A stretch of DNA of 64,000 nucleotides from Rhizobium sp. (GCA_019739215.1 JAHHDR010000041.1:1-64000); one strand, 5' to 3'. Positions 46,389 to 55,933 are shown, counted from the first letter of the stretch. The notes: generated by a model not told the origin, from the sequence alone. Numbers and translations: made by a program.

Positions 46389-46417
46389 GGCCTCGGCAGC
46401 CGCTGCCGGGGCCTTTT
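46389..46417 (+). terminator. rho-independent terminator after argG
   Basis: A stem GGCCTCGGCAG / CTGCCGGGGCC with a three-base loop and TTTT, between convergent argG and the exporter gene. Confidence 0.87.
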
Positions 46418-46418
46418 G

Positions 46419-47660
46419 CTATTGGGCGGGCTCGGCCTCGACGCGCACCGGCGTCACCAGTTCGGCGAACGGATTGGCGCGAAGGGCGGCGAGATAGATC
46501 ACATAGCTGAGCACGGCGACGAACCCGAAAGCCGGAATCACGATCTGCAGCGCAAAGACTGGCTCGCCAATGGCCGCGCAGATCATGCCGCCGATCAGGC
46601 CGGAAGACATCTGGATGAAGCCCATCATCGCCGCGGCGGTGCCGGCAATGTGCGGGAAAGGTGTCACCGCCGCGGTCATCATGTACGGGGTGACGAAGGC
46701 GATGCCGAAGGCGCAGAGCGCGACCGGCACCATGACCGAAATGAAGCTCAGCGGCAGGACCTGGATCGCAGTCGCGAGCACGCCGCCGCCGAGCAGGATA
46801 ATCAGCAGGCCGGGAACGGTCAGGCGCTTCGCGGACAGTCGCTTGAGCAGGTGGCGGACAACGATCGAGCCGACAAAATAGCTGCCCGACGGGATAAGCA
46901 TGCCCATACCGTATTGCAGCGGCGTCAGGCCGACGCGGTCGATGAGGACAAAGGGCAGGACGGATGCGAGCGTGTAGAGTATGCCGACGGCCGCGCTGAT
47001 CACCAGGCTTCCGAAGACGAAGCGGGGATCCGCCAGGACTTCGGCATAGCCCGCCAGGATCGGCCCCGGCCTTGCTCGCGCGCGGTCGGGCAGCGTGGTT
47101 TCCACCATCGCGAAGGCAACAATCAGGCACGCAACAATCGACAGGGCGACCATGATGAAGAAGATCGACTGCCAGCCGAGCGTGTCGAGCGCGACGCTGC
47201 CAATGGTCGGTGCCAGCGCCGGTCCGATCGCCAGCATCATCCCCATCAGGTTCATGATGCCTGCGGACTGGTTGCCGGTGAACTGGTCGCGCACGATGGC
47301 GCGGGCCACCGTCATGCCTGCCGAGGCGCCGATGCCCTGGATGATGCGGCCTGATATCAGCATCTCGACCGTGGGCGCGAAGGCGGACAGGAGGCTGCCG
47401 ATCAGGTAGATGATCATGAAGGCGATGGTGACCGGCCGACGTCCGAAAGCGTCGGACAGCGTGCCGGACACGAGTTGGGCGCAGGCAAAGCCGCCGAAAT
47501 AAAGCGAAAGCGTCAGCTTGATCATCGACTCCGTCGTGCCGAAGGCCCTGACGAGTTCCGGCATCGCCGGCGTGTAGAGCGCCATCGAGATCGGCCCGAG
47601 CGCCACAAGGAAGGCACCGATGAGGCTGGTGCGTGTCTCGCTCATCCTGCCCGCGGTCAT
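46419..47660 (-). CDS. Bcr/CflA-type multidrug exporter (MFS, DHA1)
   Basis: The 413-aa protein has 12 predicted helices. LVALGPISMALYTPAMPELVRAFGTT at the N-terminus, GTLSDAFGRRPV (loop 2-3 motif A) and GIGASAGMTVARAIVRD (motif C-like) are typical of Bcr/CflA proton-driven drug exporters. ATG at 47660 overlaps the MarR stop (ATGA); the ATG at 47645 would also give a functional protein. Control by the coupled MarR gene is expected. Confidence 0.9.
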   Translation of the reverse strand: MTAGRMSETRTSLIGAFLVALGPISMALYTPAMPELVRAFGTTESMIKLTLSLYFGGFACAQLVSGTLSDAFGRRPVTIAFMIIYLIGSLLSAFAPTVEMLISGRIIQGIGASAGMTVARAIVRDQFTGNQSAGIMNLMGMMLAIGPALAPTIGSVALDTLGWQSIFFIMVALSIVACLIVAFAMVETTLPDRARARPGPILAGYAEVLADPRFVFGSLVISAAVGILYTLASVLPFVLIDRVGLTPLQYGMGMLIPSGSYFVGSIVVRHLLKRLSAKRLTVPGLLIILLGGGVLATAIQVLPLSFISVMVPVALCAFGIAFVTPYMMTAAVTPFPHIAGTAAAMMGFIQMSSGLIGGMICAAIGEPVFALQIVIPAFGFVAVLSYVIYLAALRANPFAELVTPVRVEAEPAQ

Positions 47661-48151
47661 GCCGGCACACCATCGCCAGCAACGGCCAGGCGGGCCGGAT
47701 TGCGCTCGTCGAGCATCTCTATCAGGTTGCCCCGCACCGTGCGCAGTGCGGCCGCGAGGATCGCGCGGCTTTCGGCATCGAGCCCGGCCTGCGCCTGCTC
47801 GACCATGGCCTTGCCCTCCGCTCGGATCGCCGCGATCGTCGCGTCGGCGGCGTCGGTCGTCCGCACGTTCTTGGCGCGGCGGTCGCCGGGATCGGGATGG
47901 CGGCTGACGAGGCCGCATTTCTCGAGGCGGTCGAGATAGCCGCAGACCGTCATCGGTTCGACGCCCATGCGTTCGGCGATCACGCTCTGGCGCGCACCGT
48001 CATTGGCCGCGACGTAGATCAGGGCCCGCGCCTCACCGGTCGTCACTTGCAGGCCGATGCCGGCAATGCGCCGCTCGAAATCGTGGCGCATCAGGCGCGC
48101 GGTCTCGTTCAGCAGAAAGCCAAGCGAGTCAGGGTCGGTCTTCAGCGGCAT
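47657..48151 (-). CDS. MarR family transcriptional regulator
   Basis: The 164-aa protein has a winged helix: ARQSVIAERMGVEPMTVCGYLDRLEKCGLVSRHPDPGDRRAKNV carries the recognition helix and D-x-R wing. The start MPLKTDP was selected. It sits in an operon with the exporter (ATGA overlap) behind two palindromic sites, the classic self-regulated efflux layout. Confidence 0.92.
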   Translation of the reverse strand: MPLKTDPDSLGFLLNETARLMRHDFERRIAGIGLQVTTGEARALIYVAANDGARQSVIAERMGVEPMTVCGYLDRLEKCGLVSRHPDPGDRRAKNVRTTDAADATIAAIRAEGKAMVEQAQAGLDAESRAILAAALRTVRGNLIEMLDERNPARLAVAGDGVPA

Positions 48152-48162
48152 GATATTGGCTT

Positions 48163-48190
48163 CCTTATAATAAGGTTTCCTTACTATAGG
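48163..48190 (-). promoter_or_regulatory. likely MarR operator
   Basis: CCTTATAATAAGG (48163-48175) is a perfect 13-base palindrome just upstream of the marR start. A second imperfect one, CCTTACTATAGG (48179-48190), follows three bases on. The AT-rich centre could also hold the -10 box. Repression relieved by a drug ligand is the usual mode. Confidence 0.75.
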
Positions 48191-48227
48191 GTTGCGCAAG
48201 CTGCAAGTGTGCCGTCGGCCATGCCGT

Positions 48228-49406
48228 TCAGGCCAGTTCGGTGAACCGGCGCCGATCCAGTCCCGACAGGCTGAGCTGGACCCCGCGCTTGAAGGCAGGA
48301 GAGAGATTGAGCAGACCGAAAATGGCAGTACGCAGGAGCTTGCCCCAGAAGCCGCGCACCAGTGCCACCCGGGTCAGGCGGTCAGCCAGCGCCAGCACCT
48401 GCTCGGCAGCCGGGCGGCGCAGGGCTTCGTATTTGTCGAGGTCACTGCCCGGCCTGCCATGCTTCAGAACGGCGGTGAGCAGTCCTGCGAGCACGACGGC
48501 GTCGACGAGGCCGGTGTTCATGCCCTGGCCGCCCGCCGGGCTATGCACATGGGCAGCGTCGCCCATCAGGAAAATGTTGCCCGCGCGATAAGCAGACGCG
48601 ACGCGGTGATGCAGCCGGAACCGCGAACTCCAGGACACGTCGCCGATACGGACGTTCCGGGTCTTCGGACCGCGGCTGTTCATGATCTCCTCGATCAGGG
48701 CGGCATCGGGCCGCTCCGGCGCGTTTTCGCGGGTTGCGACCACCCGGAACCGGCCGTCGGGCAGCGGCGCCACCACGACCGGACCTTCCGGGGATAGGTA
48801 GAAGGCAACCTCGTCCCGGTCGGTCTTCCAGTTCATGCTGACATCAGCAAGGACGAAGGAATCCGCATAGCTGTCTCCGTCGAAACCAATTCCGGCGTCC
48901 TGCCGCACCGTGCTGTGCATGCCGTCGCCGGCGACGACATAGTCAGCGGACACCGTGCAATCGCCGGCGGTCGTTGCGAGCCTGACCTCGTAGCCGTCGC
49001 CGCGCTTGGCCACGGACATTGCCGAAACGCCGCGGTGGACCCGACCGCCGAGCGCGGCGAGTCGGTCGGCGAGGACGGCCTCGGTGTCCTGCTGCGGTAT
49101 CATCAGGATGTGGTTGAACCGAGTTGGGAGTCCGTCGAAATTCAGGCGCAGCAATGCCCGATCGCCATCCCGCACCGAGAAATCCTGCAGGCGGCGCCCC
49201 CGGCGCTCGAGTTCGTCGACGACACCAAGCGGCTCGAGCATTTCCAGCGTGTGGGCATGGATCACGGCCGCGCGTGAGGTATTCAGTCCGGCTTCAAGTC
49301 TGTCGACGATGAGGTGATCGATGTCGGCCTGTCTCAAGGCAATCGAAAGGGCGAGTCCGGTGGGACCCGCACCGACGATGAGGACTTTCACATTTTCGGG
49401 AAGCAT
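48228..49406 (-). CDS. FAD-dependent monooxygenase (PHBH-like aromatic hydroxylase family)
   Basis: The 392-aa flavoprotein has the GxGxxG site VLIVGAGPTGLALSIAL (~6-22), the D-G motif VVAGDGMHSTVR and the second FAD motif LMGDAAHVHSPAGGQGMNTGLVDAV. Such enzymes hydroxylate aromatic or polyketide substrates with NAD(P)H and oxygen. ATG at 49406 with GGAGC upstream is preferred; the upstream ATG at 49430 lies within the operator. It is divergent from tetR and probably its target. Confidence 0.9.
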   Translation of the reverse strand: MLPENVKVLIVGAGPTGLALSIALRQADIDHLIVDRLEAGLNTSRAAVIHAHTLEMLEPLGVVDELERRGRRLQDFSVRDGDRALLRLNFDGLPTRFNHILMIPQQDTEAVLADRLAALGGRVHRGVSAMSVAKRGDGYEVRLATTAGDCTVSADYVVAGDGMHSTVRQDAGIGFDGDSYADSFVLADVSMNWKTDRDEVAFYLSPEGPVVVAPLPDGRFRVVATRENAPERPDAALIEEIMNSRGPKTRNVRIGDVSWSSRFRLHHRVASAYRAGNIFLMGDAAHVHSPAGGQGMNTGLVDAVVLAGLLTAVLKHGRPGSDLDKYEALRRPAAEQVLALADRLTRVALVRGFWGKLLRTAIFGLLNLSPAFKRGVQLSLSGLDRRRFTELA

Positions 49407-49422
49407 GGCATTCGCTCCATTT

Positions 49423-49477
49423 GTCAACATTTGTTGACTTTTATGCCGGACCCTTGATTTTGTCAACAGGCGTTGGC
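49423..49477. promoter_or_regulatory. TetR operator between divergent genes
   Basis: GTCAACATTTGTTGAC (49423-49438) is a perfect 16-base palindrome. A related imperfect copy, GTCAACAGGCGTTGGC, lies at 49462-49477. Both are in the 82-base gap between the monooxygenase and tetR starts, so one repressor can control both. Confidence 0.8.
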
Positions 49478-49488
49478 ATTTCTTTGCG

Positions 49489-50070
49489 ATGACCGTAACC
49501 ACGCAGACGAAATCCGACCGGACGCGCGCCACGATCCTCAAAGCAGCGCGTGCGATATTCGCGCGGCAAGGCTATGAGCGGACCACGATCCGCGACATTG
49601 CAGCAGCCGCGGCCATCGACCCGGCCATGGTGATCCGGTATTTCCATAGCAAGGAAGAGCTCTTCGCTCTCATCGCGGAATTCGATCTGCGGCTTCCCAA
49701 TCCAGCGGATATCGACCCGAACCGGATCGGCGAGGCGCTGGTGACGCATTTCCTGGACATCTGGGAGGGCGAGCAGGCCGTGACCGGGCTGGCGGTCATG
49801 ATCCGCTCGGCGGCATCCAACGAATTTGCCGCACGGAAGGTGCATGAGGTCTTTTCCGGCCAGGTCCTGCCGATGCTGACCAGCATCGGCGACCCCGGCG
49901 ACGCGCGCGACCGCGCCGGCCTGGTGGCGAGCCAGCTTATCGGCCTGGCCTTCGGCCGCTATGTCGTGAAGCTTGCACCGGTGGTCGGGCTCAGCCGCGA
50001 CCGCATCATTCGCGACATCGGCGCCACGATCCAGGCCTATCTCACGCCGGCGCGCGATGGCGCCGGATGA
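49489..50070 (+). CDS. TetR family transcriptional regulator
   Basis: The 193-aa protein has an N-terminal helix-turn-helix: RATILKAARAIFARQGYERTTIRDIAAAAAIDPAMVIRYFHSKEELF, with a ligand-binding helical C-terminus. It should repress itself and the divergent monooxygenase. The effector is probably the monooxygenase substrate; unknown. Confidence 0.92.
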   Translation: MTVTTQTKSDRTRATILKAARAIFARQGYERTTIRDIAAAAAIDPAMVIRYFHSKEELFALIAEFDLRLPNPADIDPNRIGEALVTHFLDIWEGEQAVTGLAVMIRSAASNEFAARKVHEVFSGQVLPMLTSIGDPGDARDRAGLVASQLIGLAFGRYVVKLAPVVGLSRDRIIRDIGATIQAYLTPARDGAG

Positions 50071-50151
50071 GATGATGGTGGTGCAATGCCGCGGCCACTT
50101 CCTATATTGGCAACAGACTGCTGATTCCCGCGAGACGCCGAAGGACATTCC

Positions 50152-52212
50152 ATGACAGACCAGAGCATCAATCCGGCCATCTTCACCTGGGATGGGCCGC
50201 ATGGCCTTCCACGCTTCGGGGCGATCCGGGATGAAGACTTCAAGTCCGCCTTCGACCGCGCCCTCGAGGCGCACAATGCCGAGATCGACGGGATTGCCAA
50301 CAATCCCGAGGCGCCGACCTTCGCCAACACGATCACGGCGCTGGAGATTGCCGGCGACGAATTGTCCCGCGTCTCCGCACTGTTCTGGAACAAGGCCGGC
50401 GCAGACACCAACGATACGATCCAGCATCTCGAGCGCGAAATTTCCCCGGCCATGTCGCGGCATTATTCGGCGATCGGCCAGAACGAGCCGCTGTTCAAGC
50501 GCATCGACGCGCTCTGGGAGAATCGCGAGGCCCTCGGCCTGACCAATGAAGAGTTGCGGGTCCTGGAGCGGCACTGGAAGGGCTTCGTCAAGTCCGGCGC
50601 CAAGCTGCCGAAGGACCGGCAGCAGCGTCTCGCCGCGATCAACGAGGCGCTGTCGAGCCTCGGCACCAATTTCGGGCAGAATGTGCTGGCCGACGAGAAG
50701 AACTGGTTCCTGCTGCTCTCGACCGAGGACGAACTCGCCGGACTGCCGGACTTCGTGCGCGATGCAATGGCCGCCGCCGCGGCAGCCCGCGGCGAGACCG
50801 GCAAATATGCCGTGACGCTGTCGCGCTCGATCATCGAGCCGTTCCTGACCTTCTCGAACCGCCGCGACCTGCGGGAGCAAGCATTCAGCGCCTGGAGCGC
50901 GCGTGGTGAGAACCCTGGCCCGACCGACAACCGCGAAATCATCGCGGAGACGGTGGCGTTGCGCGCCGAAAAGGCCGGCCTGCTCGGCTACCCCCATTAC
51001 GCCGCCCTCAAACTCGACAACACCATGGCCAAGACGGCGGAGAACGTGAACGCGCTGCTGATGCAGGTCTGGGAAAAGGCCCGCCGGCGGGCGCTGGAGG
51101 AGGAGGCGGACCTCGCGCGCATCATCGCCGAGGAGGGCAGGAACCACGCCGTCGCGCCCTGGGACTGGCGGCATTATGCCGAGAAGCTGCGGTCGCGCAC
51201 CTACAATTTCTCGGAAAGCGAGCTCAAGCCCTATCTCCAGCTTGAGAAGATCATCGAGGCCTGCTTCGCCGTCGCCGAGCGGCTGTTCGGTGTCAGGGCG
51301 GTGCGCCGGAGCGATGTCGCGGGCTATCATCCCGACGTCCGGGTCTATGAGATCCGCGATGCCGGCGACACGCTGGTGGCGCTGTTCATGGGCGACTATT
51401 TCGCGCGGGCGTCAAAACGCTCGGGGGCGTGGATGAGTGCGTTCCAGAGCCAGCACCGCCTGCCGCTCAAGAACGGCGCGAAGGGCGAGATCCCGATCAT
51501 CTACAACGTCTGCAACTTCGCCAAGCCGGCGGCGGGCAGCCCGGCGCTGCTGTCGATCGACGACGCGCGCACCCTGTTCCACGAATTCGGCCATGGCCTG
51601 CATGGCATGCTGTCCAATGTCACCTATCCATCGGTTTCGGGCACAAGCGTGTCGCGCGATTTCGTCGAACTGCCATCGCAGCTTTACGAGCACTGGCTGA
51701 CGGTGCCGGAGATCCTCAAGACCTACGCACTGCATTACGAGACCGGCGCGCCGATGCCCGAAGAGCTTCTCCAGAAGGTTCTCGCCGCCCGCACCTTCAA
51801 TGCCGGCTTCAACACGGTCGAATTCACCTCATCGGCACTGGTCGACATGGCCTTCCACACGCGGCCGGCAGGCGGCGATCCGATGGTGCTGACCGCCGAT
51901 GTGCTGGCCGAGATCGGCATGCCCTCCTCCATCACCATGCGCCACCGCACGCCGCACTTCGCCCATGTCTTTTCCGGCGACGGATATTCGGCGGGCTACT
52001 ATTCCTACATGTGGTCGGAAGTGCTCGACGCCGACGCCTTCGACGCCTTCATGGAAACGGGCAATCCCTTCAACGCCGAGACGGCGTCGCGGCTCAAAGA
52101 GAACATCTATTCCGTCGGCGGCTCCATCGATCCGGAAGACGCCTACAAGGCATTCCGCGGCAAGCTGCCGAGCCCTGAGGCCATGCTGAAGAAGAAGGGG
52201 CTGGCGGCGTGA
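50152..52212 (+). CDS. M3 family metallopeptidase (Dcp/oligopeptidase A type)
   Basis: The 686-aa cytoplasmic zinc peptidase carries H-E-F-G-H in LFHEFGHGLHGM (~477-481) with a downstream Glu ligand, and SGTSVSRDFVELPSQLYEHW, FVHx-type MRHRTPHFAHVFSGDGYSAGYYSYMW. Length fits Dcp (about 680). The N-terminal ADTNDTIQHLE region favours peptidyl-dipeptidase Dcp over OpdA, but the two are close. It degrades short peptides. Confidence 0.92.
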   Translation: MTDQSINPAIFTWDGPHGLPRFGAIRDEDFKSAFDRALEAHNAEIDGIANNPEAPTFANTITALEIAGDELSRVSALFWNKAGADTNDTIQHLEREISPAMSRHYSAIGQNEPLFKRIDALWENREALGLTNEELRVLERHWKGFVKSGAKLPKDRQQRLAAINEALSSLGTNFGQNVLADEKNWFLLLSTEDELAGLPDFVRDAMAAAAAARGETGKYAVTLSRSIIEPFLTFSNRRDLREQAFSAWSARGENPGPTDNREIIAETVALRAEKAGLLGYPHYAALKLDNTMAKTAENVNALLMQVWEKARRRALEEEADLARIIAEEGRNHAVAPWDWRHYAEKLRSRTYNFSESELKPYLQLEKIIEACFAVAERLFGVRAVRRSDVAGYHPDVRVYEIRDAGDTLVALFMGDYFARASKRSGAWMSAFQSQHRLPLKNGAKGEIPIIYNVCNFAKPAAGSPALLSIDDARTLFHEFGHGLHGMLSNVTYPSVSGTSVSRDFVELPSQLYEHWLTVPEILKTYALHYETGAPMPEELLQKVLAARTFNAGFNTVEFTSSALVDMAFHTRPAGGDPMVLTADVLAEIGMPSSITMRHRTPHFAHVFSGDGYSAGYYSYMWSEVLDADAFDAFMETGNPFNAETASRLKENIYSVGGSIDPEDAYKAFRGKLPSPEAMLKKKGLAA

Positions 52213-52231
52213 GGCGGCGGGCGGCCCTTCA

Positions 52232-52750
52232 ATGACGCCTGTGCTCCAGACAGAGCGGCTGGTGATCCGTGCCCATGCGTTGCCGGATTTCGATGCCTAT
52301 TGCGCGCTGTGGTCCGATCTTGATGTCGTGCGCTTCATCACCGGGACGCCCTTCAGCCGCGAGGCGTCCTGGTCACGGTTCCTGCGCCATGCGGGGCATT
52401 GGCAACATCTGGGATTCGGGTTTCTCGCGATCGAGGACCGGGAGACCGGGCAGTTCGTGGGCGAGGCCGGCTTCCATGACATGCGACGGGACTTGACGCC
52501 TTCCCTCGAAGGCTCGCTGGAAGCCGGATGGGCGCTGATGCCGTCAGCCCAGGGCAAGGGTTACGGTTTCGAAGCCATGCAGGCGCTTGTCGGTTGGGCC
52601 GATACGACCTTCCCGGGGCGGCGGATGACTGCGATCATCGATCCCGCGAACCAGCCCTCGATCCGGATCGCCAGCCGGCTGGGATTCACCCCATTCGGCG
52701 AGACGAGCTATCACGGAAATGCGATTGTGCTCTTCGAGCGCCGGAGGTGA
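52232..52750 (+). CDS. GNAT acetyltransferase (RimJ/RimL-like)
   Basis: The 172-aa protein starts LQTERLVIRAHALPDFDAY, has GWALMPSAQGKGYGFEAMQAL as acetyl-CoA loop and NQPSIRIASRLGF at the end, the RimL-like pattern. The substrate is unknown; it follows the M3 gene by 19 bases. Confidence 0.88.
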   Translation: MTPVLQTERLVIRAHALPDFDAYCALWSDLDVVRFITGTPFSREASWSRFLRHAGHWQHLGFGFLAIEDRETGQFVGEAGFHDMRRDLTPSLEGSLEAGWALMPSAQGKGYGFEAMQALVGWADTTFPGRRMTAIIDPANQPSIRIASRLGFTPFGETSYHGNAIVLFERRR

Positions 52751-52887
52751 CGGTGAAATACAGATGGCGCCCGCGTGCCGGCATTCGCGGCATCCCTGTC
52801 GAATAACGTCCTACCCTGCCACGTTCCCGCGATTATTCTGATGCGAGCACCGGATCGACGGATTATGATCGCGGGCGGGGGCAAGGC

Positions 52888-53367
52888 ATGGACCACGGTC
52901 ACGACAATGTGGGGCAGGTTGCAAGGATCATTCTCCTTGTCATTCTGACCTTGCTTGGGCTCGGAACAGCCCTGCCCGGCGCTGCCGTCTACCTGACGGT
53001 CATCGACGAATGGGCGCACAGCCCAAGGGGGTTCCAGGGAATCGACGGTGCCGTCGGCTGGGTCTTCGGTATTCTCTCGGCCGGCGCGATCGCCCTCGGG
53101 CTGATCCTGGGCGGGATCATGCTGCGTGTGCTGACGTGGAAGCACGCCCCGCTCGCCAGCCTCGGCCTCTCCATCCTGAGCGTGGCCTTCGTCATCACGA
53201 CCTATCTGGTCTTCTCGGATACCAATTCGACGGACAGCAGCGTCGAGATCGTCTTCCTGCAGGCGGCGTGCCTGGCCATGCTCGTCCTCGTTTCACTGCC
53301 CCCCTTCCTGCACTGGGCGATGGCCAAGCCCACTGCGATCCAGTTGCCGACGGAGACAAGACCATGA
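52888..53367 (+). CDS. four-helix membrane protein, paralogue 1
   Basis: The 159-aa protein has about four hydrophobic segments and ends LPPFLHWAMAK plus a short tail. No family is recognised. It overlaps the next gene by four bases (ATGA), and the two proteins share topology and the LPPFLHW ending, so they look like a tandem duplication. Confidence 0.72.
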   Translation: MDHGHDNVGQVARIILLVILTLLGLGTALPGAAVYLTVIDEWAHSPRGFQGIDGAVGWVFGILSAGAIALGLILGGIMLRVLTWKHAPLASLGLSILSVAFVITTYLVFSDTNSTDSSVEIVFLQAACLAMLVLVSLPPFLHWAMAKPTAIQLPTETRP

Positions 53368-53819
53368 CCCATTCGACGTCGAGCGAACGGCCGAGCAACG
53401 CCCCCGTGGTGCTGCGCATCATTCTTGCGGTGATATGCCTGCTGCCCGCAGCCATCGGGCTGCTGATCATCGGGGCGATTTTTGCTGCTTTCGTCTACGA
53501 AGGCTTCCGCTTCAAGGCATCCGACGAGGTCTGGATGCAGCTCTTCCTCGGCGGCGCCGCCATTCTCGTGCTGGTTCCGGCCATTGCCATCGGGGTGATC
53601 CTGCGCTTTGCCCGCTGGGGCCGGGCACCCTGGGCCAGCCTAGTGCTCGCGATCATCGTCGGCGGCGCAGGCGCGCTCGCATCGGGAATGCTGCAGACGA
53701 CGGTGGTGCCCGGCGATACGGAAAGCTATATGCTGCTGATGCTGTTCTCGATTGCCGGCATCGCCATCGGTGCCCTGCCGCCGTTCCTGCACTGGTGGAA
53801 TTCGCGCAAGGACGCCTGA
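53364..53819 (+). CDS. four-helix membrane protein, paralogue 2
   Basis: The 151-aa protein resembles the upstream gene: polar start, four hydrophobic segments (VLRIILAVICLLPAAIGLL, LFLGGAAILVLVPAIAIGVIL and two more) and ending LPPFLHWWNSRKDA. Function unknown; probably forms a complex with its neighbour. It ends seven bases from the convergent dxr. Confidence 0.72.
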   Translation: MTHSTSSERPSNAPVVLRIILAVICLLPAAIGLLIIGAIFAAFVYEGFRFKASDEVWMQLFLGGAAILVLVPAIAIGVILRFARWGRAPWASLVLAIIVGGAGALASGMLQTTVVPGDTESYMLLMLFSIAGIAIGALPPFLHWWNSRKDA

Positions 53820-53826
53820 AACGCGG

Positions 53827-54993
53827 TCAGGCCGCGGCACTCTTTGAGACGAGACCGGATGCATGCCGCCGGGCCTCAGCATCGGCGGCGAAGACATCTT
53901 CCATGATGGATGCCGCCGGCAGGTGTGCCATGCGGTCCATGACGGCCTCGGCGATGACGGCCATGTCGAGAAAGCCGATCCGCCCGTCGATGAATGCCTC
54001 GAGCGCCACTTCCTTGGCGGCGTTGAGGACGGCGCCCTGCAGTCCACCCGCCTCCATCGCACGCCTCGCCAGCCGGAGTGCCGGGAAACGGCCCTCGTCC
54101 GGCGCTTCGAAATCGAGCCGTGACAACCGGGTGAAATCGAGCCGCTCGACATCGAGCGTCGGGCGCGAGGGGTAGCTGAGCGCATAGCCGATCGCGGTGC
54201 GCATATCGGGGCAACCCATCTGCGCGAGGACCGAGCCATCCTTGTAGCCGACCATGGAATGGATGACCGATTGCGGATGAACGACCACCTCGATCTGCTC
54301 AGGCCGGACATGGAACAGGTGCTGCGCCTCGATCATCTCAAGCGCCTTGTTGAACATGGAGGCCGAATCGATCGAGATCTTCAGGCCCATCGACCAGTTC
54401 GGATGCTCGCGCGCCGTCGCCGCGCTGACACTGGCCATGGCCTCGCGGGTCCAGGTCCGGAACGGTCCGCCGGACGCAGTGAGGATGATCCGTTCCAGAG
54501 CGTGGCGCTGGCCCTCTTCCAGCACCTGGAAGATCGCATTGTGCTCGCTGTCGACCGGCAGTAGCCGTCCGCCGCCATTGGCGACGGCGTGGACGAACAG
54601 ATCGCCGGCCGAGACCAGGCACTCCTTGTTGGCCAGCGCGATATTGGCGCCCCGCCGCGCGGCCGCCAGCGTCGGCATCAATCCTGCGGTGCCGACAATG
54701 GCTGCCATCACCCAGTTGGAATAGCCCTCGGCGGCCTCCGCCAGCCCGGACCTGCCGGCTGCGGCCTCGATGCCGCTTCCGGCCAGCGCATCCTTGAGAT
54801 CGTCGTAGCGCGTCTCATCCGCCGTGACAGCGAGCCGCGCGCGGGCATCGCGCGCCTGCCGCGCCAGAAGCGCAATATTGCCGTTGCCGGTCAGTGCATC
54901 GACGGCATAGTCCTCGCCCAGTTGGGCGATGACATCGAGCGTATTGACGCCGATCGAGCCGGTCGATCCGAGAATTGTGATGCGATTGGTCAT
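53827..54993 (-). CDS. dxr: 1-deoxy-D-xylulose 5-phosphate reductoisomerase
   Basis: The 388-aa enzyme makes 2-C-methylerythritol 4-phosphate, the committed step of the MEP isoprenoid pathway. NADPH loop GSTGSIG (~9-15), ANKECLV, metal site PVDSEHNA, the substrate motif SASMFNKALE and HPQSVIHSMV are all present. It is a single gene, away from the other MEP genes, which is an unusual but not rare placement. Confidence 0.96.
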   Translation of the reverse strand: MTNRITILGSTGSIGVNTLDVIAQLGEDYAVDALTGNGNIALLARQARDARARLAVTADETRYDDLKDALAGSGIEAAAGRSGLAEAAEGYSNWVMAAIVGTAGLMPTLAAARRGANIALANKECLVSAGDLFVHAVANGGGRLLPVDSEHNAIFQVLEEGQRHALERIILTASGGPFRTWTREAMASVSAATAREHPNWSMGLKISIDSASMFNKALEMIEAQHLFHVRPEQIEVVVHPQSVIHSMVGYKDGSVLAQMGCPDMRTAIGYALSYPSRPTLDVERLDFTRLSRLDFEAPDEGRFPALRLARRAMEAGGLQGAVLNAAKEVALEAFIDGRIGFLDMAVIAEAVMDRMAHLPAASIMEDVFAADAEARRHASGLVSKSAAA

Positions 54994-55060
54994 GCCGACT
55001 GCCCGGATCCTGCCTTGGGGCTCTCTCTACAGCCTATCGCCGATGCGGGCAAGGAAGGCC

Positions 55061-55933
55061 TCAGGCTTGTCCGTCCATCGTCATCAGCGGCGCATAGAGC
55101 TCCGGCCGGCGGTCGCGGAACACGCCCCAGGCCTGGCGCTGGGCCTCGAGCGCGTCGAGATCGAAGCTGGCCACCAGCACGCCTTCGCTCCGACGGTCGG
55201 CCGCGCGGACGATGTCGCCCGTCGGGTCGGTGATGAAGGAAGAGCCGTAGAACGTGAGATGGGTACCTTTCAGTCCCGGCTCGGTCCCAACCCGGTTGGA
55301 TGCCACCAGCGGCATGACGTTCGCAGCGGCGCTGCCCTGCATGGCGCGCTGCCAATGTCCGGTCGATTCGATGCCCGCGTCCTGCGGCTCAGTGCCGATC
55401 GCGGTGGGATAGAAGAGCAGTTCCGCGCCCTTGAGGGCCATGGCGCGGGCGGATTCGGGAAACCACTGGTCCCAGCATATGCCGACGCCGATCGTGGCGA
55501 ACCTCGTCTTCCAGGCGCGGAATCCGGTATCTCCCGGGGAGAAATAGAACTTCTCCGTGTAGCCGGGGCCATCCGGAATGTGGCTCTTGCGATAGTTGCC
55601 GAGCACCGCGCCATCGGCATCGACAATGGCGACGGAGTTGAAGAAAGCCTTGCCGGCCCTTTCGAAATAGCTCACCGGCAGGACGACGCCGAGTTCGGCG
55701 GCCAGCCTCGCGAAGCGGGCGATCAGCGGATTGTCGGCAAAGGAATGAGCGTGGACGAAGAAGTCCGGTGACTGGTCCTGGCAGAAATAGGGCGTGGCGA
55801 ACAGTTCCTGCAGCAGCACGATCTGCGCGCCCTGTCCGGCAGCATCCCGAACCAGGGCCTCGGCGCGGGCGATATTGTCCTCGATATCCCAGTTGCAGGC
55901 CATCTGGGTGGCGGCGAGTGTCACATTACGCAT
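55061..55933 (-). CDS. aguB: N-carbamoylputrescine amidase
   Basis: The 290-aa nitrilase-superfamily enzyme fits AguB: catalytic Glu in LLQELFATPYFCQDQ, Lys in YRKSHIPDGPGYTEKFYF, Cys in GVGICWDQWFPE. AguB removes the carbamoyl group in arginine-to-putrescine degradation. The agmatine deiminase (AguA) partner is not in the window. The enzyme differs clearly from the amidase in the palindrome. Confidence 0.9.
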   Translation of the reverse strand: MRNVTLAATQMACNWDIEDNIARAEALVRDAAGQGAQIVLLQELFATPYFCQDQSPDFFVHAHSFADNPLIARFARLAAELGVVLPVSYFERAGKAFFNSVAIVDADGAVLGNYRKSHIPDGPGYTEKFYFSPGDTGFRAWKTRFATIGVGICWDQWFPESARAMALKGAELLFYPTAIGTEPQDAGIESTGHWQRAMQGSAAANVMPLVASNRVGTEPGLKGTHLTFYGSSFITDPTGDIVRAADRRSEGVLVASFDLDALEAQRQAWGVFRDRRPELYAPLMTMDGQA

